Below are positions 33,265 to 40,951 of a stretch of DNA of 64,000 nt, piece after piece. Origin of the DNA: DATKMK01 sp035541895 (GTDB taxonomy: Bacteria > Desulfobacterota > Binatia > HRBIN30 > JACQVA1); NCBI GenBank assembly GCA_035541895.1, contig DATKMK010000012.1, positions 56,200 to 120,199 of the forward strand, given 5' to 3'. A program made the translations under genes and the position numbers. Position 1 is the stretch's first letter. Every line of letters starts with the position of its first letter. The notes beneath the pieces were generated by a model. That model saw nothing but the letters and a program-made list of their open reading frames with translations. It ran no database searches and was not told the origin of the DNA.

Positions 33265-34362
33265 TCAGCTCGCTCGCTTCGCGCCCTCACCCAGCCCGCG
33301 CGCCTGCAGCTCGAAGTCCGCGGGGTTGCGGCAATGCGCGAGCGCTTCCTCGTACGTGACCCTTTCAGCCTGATACAGCGCGATCAGCGATTGATCGAAC
33401 GTCTGCATGCCGTAGGTCGTTTGCCCCTGAGCGATGACGGCGGGGAGATCGCGCACCCGTTGCTTCTCGATGTACTCGCGCACGCGGGCGCTGCCGACCA
33501 TGATCTCGACTGCCGGGACGCGTCCGCCGCCGTCGGCGAGCCGCAGCAGCCGCTGGCTCACCACGCCGCGCAACACGCCGGCCAAAATGAGTTGCACTTG
33601 GTCTCGGCGGAACTCGGGAAACGAGCTGACGATGCGCGTGATGGTTTCGGGCGCGTCGAGCGTGTGCAACGTGCTCAACACCAGATGTCCGGTCTCGGCG
33701 GCCGTGATCGCGGTCTCGATGGTGTCGAGGTCGCGCATCTCGCCCACCATCACGACGTCCGGGTTCTGCCGCAGGGCGGCGCGCAACGCCGAGGGAAAAT
33801 CCTGCACGTCTTCGCCGATCTCGCGCTGACTGACGATCGAGCGCTTCTCGCCGTGTACGTATTCGATCGGATCCTCGATGGTGATGATATGTCGCGCGTG
33901 ATGTTCGTTGATGTAGTCGACCATCGCGGCGAGCGTGGTGGTCTTGCCGCTGCCGGTCGGCCCGGTCACCAACACGAGTCCGCTGCGTTCGCTGGCGAGC
34001 CGCTCCACCGCTGCCGGCAGGTTCAGCTCCTGAATGCTGCGGATGCCAGACGGAATCACACGCAGGACGATTCCGATCTTGCCGCGTTGGCGGAAGACGT
34101 TGGCGCGAAAGCGGCCGACCTCGGGAAGATCGAATGCCAAGTCGGCGTGCCGCTCGGTCGCAAACCGCAGTCGCTGCGCGTCACCTCGCAGAATCTCGTT
34201 GGTCGCCTCGTGAATGGCTTCCAGCGTCAACGACCCCGCGGGTTCGTACGGCACCAACTCGCCGTGGACGCGAAACATCGGCGGCATCGAATCCTTGAGA
34301 ACGATGTCGGACGCATTCTGCTCAATCGCGGCTTGAAGGATGTCGGTGAACTCCATAGTCAA
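33265..34362 (-). CDS. pilT: PilT twitching-motility retraction ATPase
   Basis: 365 residues, normal for PilT. Walker A GPTGSGKTTT (near 130), Asp box ITIEDPIEYVH, Walker B QNPDVVMVGEMRDLDTI, and the His box STLHTLDAPETITR. The C-terminal AIRNLIREG motif of many PilTs is only loosely represented (VREYIEKQRVRDLP). PilT hydrolyses ATP to depolymerise type IV pili at the base of the pilus machine. No other pil genes are nearby, so it is an isolated copy, possibly a paralogue. An internal start six bases downstream (MEFTD) is possible. Confidence 0.9.
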   Translation of the reverse strand: MTMEFTDILQAAIEQNASDIVLKDSMPPMFRVHGELVPYEPAGSLTLEAIHEATNEILRGDAQRLRFATERHADLAFDLPEVGRFRANVFRQRGKIGIVLRVIPSGIRSIQELNLPAAVERLASERSGLVLVTGPTGSGKTTTLAAMVDYINEHHARHIITIEDPIEYVHGEKRSIVSQREIGEDVQDFPSALRAALRQNPDVVMVGEMRDLDTIETAITAAETGHLVLSTLHTLDAPETITRIVSSFPEFRRDQVQLILAGVLRGVVSQRLLRLADGGGRVPAVEIMVGSARVREYIEKQRVRDLPAVIAQGQTTYGMQTFDQSLIALYQAERVTYEEALAHCRNPADFELQARGLGEGAKRAS

Positions 34363-34473
34363 GATTTGTAGCGGGTGGAAAAGCTCTTGGCGATATGAAA
34401 AATGTGCCCCGCTAAGAAAACCGTCATGGCTGCAATCAATCGCTCGCGCGGGCGGGCCTGGTAGCGGTGCCGA

Positions 34474-35130
34474 ATGCCGGTGCGGGTCCAGATCGCCGGG
34501 GTATCCGGCCTTGACGAGGCGCTAGCGGCCGAGCGAGCGGGGGCCGACGCGCTCGGCTTTACGCTCCGTTTGCCGACCGGCGTGCACGACGGCCTGACCG
34601 AGGCCAAGGCCCGCGGGATTATCGCGCAGCTCCCGCCGTTCATCACCAGTGTCGCCATCACCTATGTCTCGACCGCTCGCGAGGCGGTCGAACTCTGCCG
34701 CTACCTCGGGGTGGGCGCGCTGCAGCTCCACGGCGAATTCCCGACCCAGGAACTGCCGATAGTGCGCGTCGGGTTGCCGCACATCAAGCTGATTCGCGCG
34801 GTTCACGTCACCGGACCGGAGGCGATCGCCAAAGCTCGGGCGCTGGAACGGCATGTCGACGCGATCATTCTCGACACCTACGATCCCGCAACCGGACGGG
34901 GCGGCGCCACCGGCAAGACCCACGATTGGGCCGTGAGCCGCCAGATCGTCGGCGCGGTGCGGGTGCCGGTGATTCTCGCCGGCGGATTGACGCCGGCGAA
35001 CGTCGTCGACGCCATCCGCGCCGTCGCACCGTGGGGCGTCGACGTGCACACCGGCATCGAGGACTCCGACGGTACCCGCAACCTGAACAAACTGCGCGAG
35101 TTCATCGCGCAGGCCACGTCGGTTGTCTGA
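34474..35130 (+). CDS. TrpF-like (phosphoribosylanthranilate isomerase) barrel lacking the catalytic cysteine
   Basis: 218 residues. The barrel signatures GADALGFTL, ALQLHGE, IILDTYDP, GKTHDW and VILAGGLTPANVV are TrpF features, including the catalytic Asp in ILDT. The opening reads VQIAGV where functional TrpF has KICGI, so the catalytic Cys is Ala. The SPR phosphate loop is replaced by RLPTGVHDG, and the late KD pair reads RN. Classical PRA isomerisation should fail, so it is probably a paralogue with another substrate or a different mechanism. No trp genes flank it. Confidence 0.78.
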   Translation: MPVRVQIAGVSGLDEALAAERAGADALGFTLRLPTGVHDGLTEAKARGIIAQLPPFITSVAITYVSTAREAVELCRYLGVGALQLHGEFPTQELPIVRVGLPHIKLIRAVHVTGPEAIAKARALERHVDAIILDTYDPATGRGGATGKTHDWAVSRQIVGAVRVPVILAGGLTPANVVDAIRAVAPWGVDVHTGIEDSDGTRNLNKLREFIAQATSVV

Positions 35131-35184
35131 GCGCCCGTCGCGATTGCACATGCACGCGGTTGCTCGCTAGATACACCCAGCAGC

Positions 35185-36654
35185 ATGTGGCGGGCAGTCT
35201 TCATCGTTCTAACGACCGCGCTGATCGCATTCGCGCCGGCGGCCCGCGCGAGCGACGGCCTCGCGGCGGTCCGGACGCGCGGCGCTCTGCGATGGGGCGG
35301 CGATATCCAAGGCGGCGAGCCCTATGCGTTTCAAGATCCGCAGGACAGCACGCGTCTGATCGGCTTCGAAGTCGAGATCGCCGACGCGCTCGCTCAGCGA
35401 CTCGGCGTGCGCGCCGAGTTCGTACAGAACGACTGGCAGAATCTCATCCCGTCGCTCGAACGCGGCGACTTCGACATGATCCTCAACGGTTTGGAGGTCA
35501 CACCGGCGCGGCGCGCGCGCGTTGCGTTCACCCGGGCGTACTACGAGTTCAGCGAAGTTTTGGTGGTGCGCCGCGGCGACGAGGCGGTGCACGGGTTGAG
35601 CGAGATGCAGGGTCGGCGAGTGGGCACGTTGGCGAATTCGTTCGCTTACGAGTTGCTTAAGGCGACGCCCGCCGTCGACCTCGTGCTGTACGAAGGCGTC
35701 GAGGAACCCTACATCGATCTCGAACAGGGCCGGCTCGGGGGCGTGGTGCTCGATAACATCATCGCCAATCGCTACGGCCTGGTGCGGCCGACGCTGCGCG
35801 CCGCCGCCGAAGTCGCGCAAGGGGAATACGCGATCGCGGTGCGGCGCGATGACGCGACGCTCTTGCGCGCGGTTGACGACGCGCTTGCGGCCGTTGCGAA
35901 CGACGGTCAGTTGCGCGCCATTCTCGCTCGTTGGCAATTGTGGGATCAGCGGCAGGCGACCCTGACGGCGGCCGCACCGCTGCCGTCGTCGCCTGCGCCG
36001 ACTCCGGGCGGTGGCCTCGGGATGGTGCACGGGATGTTGTTTCTGCGTGGCGCGAGTTTCACCGTACTGATCTCCGCGCTGGCGATGTCGCTGGCCGTCG
36101 CGGGCGGGTTGTTGCTGAGCCTGGCGCGTCGCTACGGCGGGGTGGTCGCGGCGAAGGCGGCGAATTTCTACATCGAAGTCTTTCGCGGCACGCCGGTGTT
36201 GCTGCAGTTGTACGTATTGTATTACGGGCTGGCGCCGGTGCTGACCCTCAATGCATTCACAGCCGCGGTGGTGGGCTTGGGGCTGAACTATGCGGCTTAC
36301 GAGGCCGAGTTGTATCGTGCGGGGTTGGACGCGGTCCCGATCGGCCAGACCGAGGCCGCGCTGTCGTTGGGGATGTCGCGTGGGCTCGCGCTGCGACGCA
36401 TCGTGTTGCCGCAGGCGTTGCGCGTGGCCCTGCCGGGGATTGCCAATGACTTCATTGCGTTGCTCAAGGATTCCTCGCTGGTCTCGGTCATCACGGTGGT
36501 GGAGTTGACCAAGCAGATGACGATCACGGCCGTCGACGTGCGCGGCTGGCTGGCACCGGGATTGTTGTGCGCCGCGCTCTATCTCGCGTTGAGCTATCCG
36601 TTGTCCCGCCTGGCGCGGCGACTCGAGCGGCGCCTGTTGCCGGTGCCGGCATGA
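35185..36654 (+). CDS. polar amino acid ABC transporter: fused substrate-binding protein and permease
   Basis: 489 residues. Signal peptide (MWRAVFIVLTTALIAFAPAARAS), then a family 3 binding protein (about 25-255: GFEVEIADALAQRLGV, LIPSLERGDFDMILNG) and a HisMQ-type permease (about 280-485) with the coupling-loop region GMSRGLALRRIVLPQALR and NDFIALLKDSSLVSVI. The binding domain would face the periplasm, tethered to the inner membrane through the permease. Fusions of this type occur in glutamine and other polar amino acid systems. It overlaps its ATPase gene by 4 bases. Confidence 0.9.
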   Translation: MWRAVFIVLTTALIAFAPAARASDGLAAVRTRGALRWGGDIQGGEPYAFQDPQDSTRLIGFEVEIADALAQRLGVRAEFVQNDWQNLIPSLERGDFDMILNGLEVTPARRARVAFTRAYYEFSEVLVVRRGDEAVHGLSEMQGRRVGTLANSFAYELLKATPAVDLVLYEGVEEPYIDLEQGRLGGVVLDNIIANRYGLVRPTLRAAAEVAQGEYAIAVRRDDATLLRAVDDALAAVANDGQLRAILARWQLWDQRQATLTAAAPLPSSPAPTPGGGLGMVHGMLFLRGASFTVLISALAMSLAVAGGLLLSLARRYGGVVAAKAANFYIEVFRGTPVLLQLYVLYYGLAPVLTLNAFTAAVVGLGLNYAAYEAELYRAGLDAVPIGQTEAALSLGMSRGLALRRIVLPQALRVALPGIANDFIALLKDSSLVSVITVVELTKQMTITAVDVRGWLAPGLLCAALYLALSYPLSRLARRLERRLLPVPA

Positions 36655-37406
36655 GCGACGGACCGGTTCTCGACGTGCGAAGGCTGTGCGCTCACCGCGC
36701 GGAGCGCGAAGTGCTCCGCGGGATCGATCTGTCGGTCGCGCGCGGCGAGGTGGTGGCGCTGATCGGGCCCTCGGGTGCGGGCAAAACGACGCTGCTGCGC
36801 GCCCTCAACTATCTCACCCCGTTCAGCACCGGCGAGGTCTACATCAACGGCCATCATCTGCGTCCCGGCATGAGCGAGCGCCACGACGCGGCCACGCTGC
36901 GCGCGGTGCGCATGCGCGTCGGGATGGTGTTTCAGAGTTTCAACCTGTTCCCCCATCTCACCGTGCTCGACAACGTCATGGAAGCGCCGCGCACCGTCCT
37001 GGGCCTCGAAGCCGAAGCGGCACGCGCACGGGCGCAGAGCTTGTTGGCCCGCGTCGGTTTGGGCGACCGGGCCGACACCTACCCGCAGCTGCTCTCGGGC
37101 GGCCAACAGCAGCGGGTAGCGATCGCGCGTGCGCTGGCGATGGAGCCGGAAGTGCTGCTGCTCGACGAGCCGACCTCGGCGCTCGACCCGCGCCTGGCCG
37201 GCGAGGTCCTCGCCGTCATTGCCGATCTCGCCACCGCCGGTCAGACGATGGTGCTGGCAACCCACCAGATTGCTTTTGTGCGGCGTATCGCACATCGGGT
37301 GTTGGTTCTTGTTGACGGCGTGATTGTCGAGAGCGGCGCGCCGACACAAGTGCTGGACGCACCGCGTACCGACGCCACCCGCGCGTTGCTCGGGCGCGCG
37401 GACTGA
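36651..37406 (+). CDS. polar amino acid ABC transporter ATP-binding protein
   Basis: 251 residues from ATG 36651, overlapping the permease stop (ATGA). Walker A GPSGAGKTT, Q-loop VFQSFNLFPHLTV, signature LSGGQQQRVAIARAL, Walker B LLLDEPTSALDP, and switch His in VLATHQIAF. These are standard for GlnQ/HisP-type cytoplasmic ATPases. It powers uptake by the fused binding protein/permease upstream. No regulator or riboswitch is visible at the operon start. Confidence 0.93.
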   Translation: MSDGPVLDVRRLCAHRAEREVLRGIDLSVARGEVVALIGPSGAGKTTLLRALNYLTPFSTGEVYINGHHLRPGMSERHDAATLRAVRMRVGMVFQSFNLFPHLTVLDNVMEAPRTVLGLEAEAARARAQSLLARVGLGDRADTYPQLLSGGQQQRVAIARALAMEPEVLLLDEPTSALDPRLAGEVLAVIADLATAGQTMVLATHQIAFVRRIAHRVLVLVDGVIVESGAPTQVLDAPRTDATRALLGRAD

Positions 37407-37421
37407 TAGGAGCGACAGTCA

Positions 37422-38606
37422 ATGACCGAATTAGCCTACGCCATATTCGACGCGGACAACCACTACTACGAGCCCGACGACTGCTTCGCGCGTCACATCG
37501 AGGCGAAGTACAAGCCACGCACCGTGTGGGTCGACCGCGCCAACAACGGGCGCATGTACGTCGGGGACGAGCGCTGTCACTTCTTCAGCGTCGGCGTCGG
37601 CGACAGCGTCGGGCCGCCGGGAATCATGAAGGAGTTCCTGCGCGGCTTCAGCGACGAAGGTGGCAGCCCGAGCTTGAGCCCGATCAACGCGCTAGCGGTG
37701 CCGGAATTCGTCGGTCGTTCGGCGCGGCTTGCGAAAATGAACGAGCAGCACGTCGAGGCGTGCCTCATGTTGCCGACCGCCGGCGTCGGCGTCGAGCCGC
37801 AGTTACGCGAGCCGCAGCATCGCGACGTGCTGTACCCGACGATTCGCGCGTTCAATCGCTGGCTGGAAGAGGACTGGGGCTACGGCGCCGATGGTCGCAT
37901 CTACGGCGCGCCGATCAACTCGCTCGTCGATCTCCGCGAGGCGATCACCGAACTCGATCGCCTGTTGGCGCGCGACGCTCGCTTCGTGGTGGTGACTGCA
38001 GGGCCGATCGAGGGGCGGTCGCCGGGGGATCCGTTCTACGATCCGTTCTGGGCTCGCTGCGAGGAGTCCGGCATCAACGTCGTCTATCACATCGGCCGCA
38101 CGCCCTTCAGCGAGGTCTACAACACGCCGTGGGGCCTGCGCCCGCATCCGCCGTCGCACCGGCATTCGCTGATGGAGTACGTGCTGTCCTTCACCGAGCG
38201 GCCAGTCGCCGACACGATCACCGCGCTGATCGCCGACAACGTCTTCGGGCGCTTTCCACGCCTCAAGGTGTTGAGCGTCGAGTACGGATCGAGTTGGGTG
38301 ACGCCACTGCTCACCAAGCTCGATCACATCGCGCGCCTGTACAGCAAGGACATGTGGCGCTTCGGGGCGCCGCCGATGAAGCCGAGCGACATGTTTCGCC
38401 AAAACGTCTGGGTCGCCCCGTTCTTCGAGGACGACATTGTCTGCCTCAGCGAGACGATCGGTGTGGAACACGTCCTCAACGGCTCCGACTATCCGCATCC
38501 CGAAGGGTTGCTGTGGCCTGCGGAGTTCGTCGATGAACTCGACGGGTTACCCGAGTCGGCCGTGCGCAAGATCATGCGCGAGAATTTGCGCGCATTGGTG
38601 AGGTGA
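37422..38606 (+). CDS. amidohydrolase-2 family metal-dependent hydrolase
   Basis: 394 residues, starting 15 bases after the ATPase gene with AGGAG upstream. The opening AIFDADNHYYEPDD carries the first metal-ligand pattern (D-x-D/N-H). YHIGRTPF, LSVEYGSSWV and NGSDYPHPEG supply the later ligands. Members include decarboxylases of aromatic acids and hydrolases; most of this subfamily are uncharacterised and abundant in actinobacteria and uncultured soil lineages. A relative with the same fold is at 51732-52949. The substrate is not known. Confidence 0.85.
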   Translation: MTELAYAIFDADNHYYEPDDCFARHIEAKYKPRTVWVDRANNGRMYVGDERCHFFSVGVGDSVGPPGIMKEFLRGFSDEGGSPSLSPINALAVPEFVGRSARLAKMNEQHVEACLMLPTAGVGVEPQLREPQHRDVLYPTIRAFNRWLEEDWGYGADGRIYGAPINSLVDLREAITELDRLLARDARFVVVTAGPIEGRSPGDPFYDPFWARCEESGINVVYHIGRTPFSEVYNTPWGLRPHPPSHRHSLMEYVLSFTERPVADTITALIADNVFGRFPRLKVLSVEYGSSWVTPLLTKLDHIARLYSKDMWRFGAPPMKPSDMFRQNVWVAPFFEDDIVCLSETIGVEHVLNGSDYPHPEGLLWPAEFVDELDGLPESAVRKIMRENLRALVR

Positions 38607-38696
38607 GGGGCAGGGTAGGCGCGTCCGTGTGCCGGACGCGCAACTCATTGCCTCGCAGCCGGCCATGCTAGACTCACTCGCAGATCGGAGGTCGCG

Positions 38697-38945
38697 ATGG
38701 AGATTCGCCATTACCGATTTCAGCGTATCACTCTCGACCCGAACAAATGCTTTGGAAAACCCTGCATCGGTGGGCTGCGCATGCCGGTGGCGTCAATCCT
38801 CAGCTCCCTCAGTTCGGGGATGACAATCGACGAGTTGCTCACGCAGTGGCCGGAACTGGAGCGCGAGGACATCTATGAAGCGCTGGGCTATGCCGCATGG
38901 GCGATGGAGGAGCGCATTGCTCCGCGAACCCAGGCCACCGCTTGA
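38697..38945 (+). CDS. DUF433 antitoxin-like protein
   Basis: 82 residues, start supported by GGAGG 6 bases upstream. DPNKCFGKPCIGGLRMPVAS and a helical part with TIDELLTQWPELEREDIYEAL match DUF433, a winged-helix-type antitoxin often paired with DUF5615 PIN-like toxins. The paired gene follows immediately but is truncated, so the antitoxin may be a leftover that still binds its own promoter. No other gene in the window resembles it. Confidence 0.85.
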   Translation: MEIRHYRFQRITLDPNKCFGKPCIGGLRMPVASILSSLSSGMTIDELLTQWPELEREDIYEALGYAAWAMEERIAPRTQATA

Positions 38946-39276
38946 AGCTGTTGCGTCCGCCGGCCGCATGTGCAGACACGCGCGGAGCATCGGATTGCAG
39001 CGAGCAGAGGATCAAGAAATCATCGCGACCGCGAAGTTGGCGGGCGAGGCGATTATCACGCATGATCTGGATTACGGGCACTTACTTGCCTTCTCCGGCG
39101 AAGCAACCCCGTCCGTCATCATCCTTCGGACCAGAAACACGCATGTCGATGCACTCACGTGCAGGCTTGACGAATGCTGGTCAGACATCGAAGAGCCGCT
39201 CCGCCAGGGTGCCATCGTTACGGTAGAAGACGCAGCGGTGCGTATTCGGCTACTTCCGATCGTGCGTGACAACTGA
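38942..39276 (+). pseudogene. truncated DUF5615 (PIN-like) toxin
   Basis: Right after the DUF433 gene a TTG-AAG-CTG-TTG reads like the MKLL start of a DUF5615 toxin, but the catalytic beginning (usually DxNLS) is absent. The conserved remainder HARSIGLQRAEDQEIIATA and ITHDLDYGHLLAFSG lies in the +1 frame, open from about 38875 to 39276. So 20-30 residues with the first acidic metal ligand are gone and the frame has shifted. The ending THDLDYG is the part that identifies the family. The protein is probably non-toxic. Confidence 0.7.
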
Positions 39277-39300
39277 AGATTTCGAAGGATTGAGGCCATC

Positions 39301-39789
<489 letters not shown>

Positions 39790-39843
39790 GGATGTCCTCC
39801 TGTCCGCCTAGTAGCATCGCCGGAGAGTTGGTGCGAGGGTGCC

Positions 39844-39885
39844 GTATGGCGGATGGCGTATGGCAGATGGCCGATGGCATGTGGC
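39844..39885. repeat. six-copy tandem heptamer repeat
   Basis: Six consecutive 7-base units: gtatggc, ggatggc, gtatggc, agatggc, cgatggc, atgtggc. All end in TGGC and differ mainly in the first two to four bases. The repeat lies in the 126-base divergent gap between bcp and the SDR gene. It may reflect replication slippage. No protein is encoded with confidence. Confidence 0.7.
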
Positions 39886-39915
39886 AAATAGTCGCGGACC
39901 AGAGGAGGAGCCATC

Positions 39916-40695
39916 ATGGGTGAGTTGCAGAACAGGGTCATTGTCGTCACCGGCGCCGCGTCGGGCATCGGTCGCGCGTGTGTCACGCGCTGTCTCGCCG
40001 ATGGGGCACGCGTCATCGGGACCGATATCGCCGAGGCGCCCACGGACATCGGCGCGGAGTTTGCCCACGTCGACGTGCGCGACGAAACCGCGATCGAGGC
40101 GCTGATGCAGCGAGTGGTCGCCGATCACGGCCGCCTCGACGGCGTCGTCAACGCGGCCGGAATTGCCGGCGGCGGCCCGGCGCACTTGCTCGACGCGGCG
40201 GCGTGGGATCGCGTACTCGACATCAACTTGAAAGGGACCTTCTTGATCTGCAAACACGCCATCGCGCGGATGCTGGCGCAAACGCCCATCGACGGCGAGC
40301 GCGGCTCGATCGTGACGCTGGCGAGCATCGAAGGACTGGAAGGCACCGCGGGCGGCAGCTCATACAACGCGTCGAAGGGCGGCGTGGTGCTGCTGTCCAA
40401 GAACCTCGCGATCGACTACGGCCGCCAGGGCATTCGGGTGAATGCGATCTGTCCCGGCTTCATCGACACTCCGATGCTTGACGGGGTGCTGAACATGCCC
40501 GGGATGGAGCCGGTGGTGGAGTCGATCCGCCACGAACACAAACTGCGCCGCCTCGGCCGCCCCTCGGAGATCGCCGCGGTCGCGAGCTTCCTGCTCTCGT
40601 CCGATGCCTCGTTCGTCTCGGGCCAAGCGATCGCCGTCGACGGCGGTTACACCGCCGGCCGTGATCATGGGGTGACCGAGTTGATGGGATTGTAG
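39916..40695 (+). CDS. short-chain dehydrogenase/reductase
   Basis: 259 residues with AGGAGG upstream. NAD(P) motif VTGAASGIGRACV near residue 10, NAAGIAGGG, catalytic Ser in TLASIEGLEGT, Tyr and Lys in SSYNASKGGV, and QAIAVDGGYTAG at the end. Asp/Ile after the second strand (GTDIAE) favours NAD over NADP. It would oxidise or reduce an unknown alcohol or ketone. It is not obviously part of either adjacent pathway. Downstream 40696-40951 holds no gene or recognisable element. Confidence 0.87.
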   Translation: MGELQNRVIVVTGAASGIGRACVTRCLADGARVIGTDIAEAPTDIGAEFAHVDVRDETAIEALMQRVVADHGRLDGVVNAAGIAGGGPAHLLDAAAWDRVLDINLKGTFLICKHAIARMLAQTPIDGERGSIVTLASIEGLEGTAGGSSYNASKGGVVLLSKNLAIDYGRQGIRVNAICPGFIDTPMLDGVLNMPGMEPVVESIRHEHKLRRLGRPSEIAAVASFLLSSDASFVSGQAIAVDGGYTAGRDHGVTELMGL

Positions 40696-40951
40696 CTCTG
40701 CGAGACGGCGATGTAGGAATCCGCTGCTTGGAGACAACGTTCGCTGAAGCGCAACAACCTGAATAGCTGAGACCATAGCACCATCTACTATTCGGAAACG
40801 ATCAAGCGATACCGTTCGTGGCGCAGTGATCGCTTCGTGACGCTCGCAGACACGGAGCGCGCACGCGATCGATCGGTTCATTCTATTTCCCCAAGCTCGC
40901 CGTCGTGGCGGCGTCCTTGCTGAGCGCCGTCCTCGAACGGGGGAGAGTGCG

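Noticed and set aside
40696..40951. Small gene or RNA in the 256-base gap after the SDR
   Set aside because: No frame with a ribosome site, no hairpin with a T-run and no family motif was seen.
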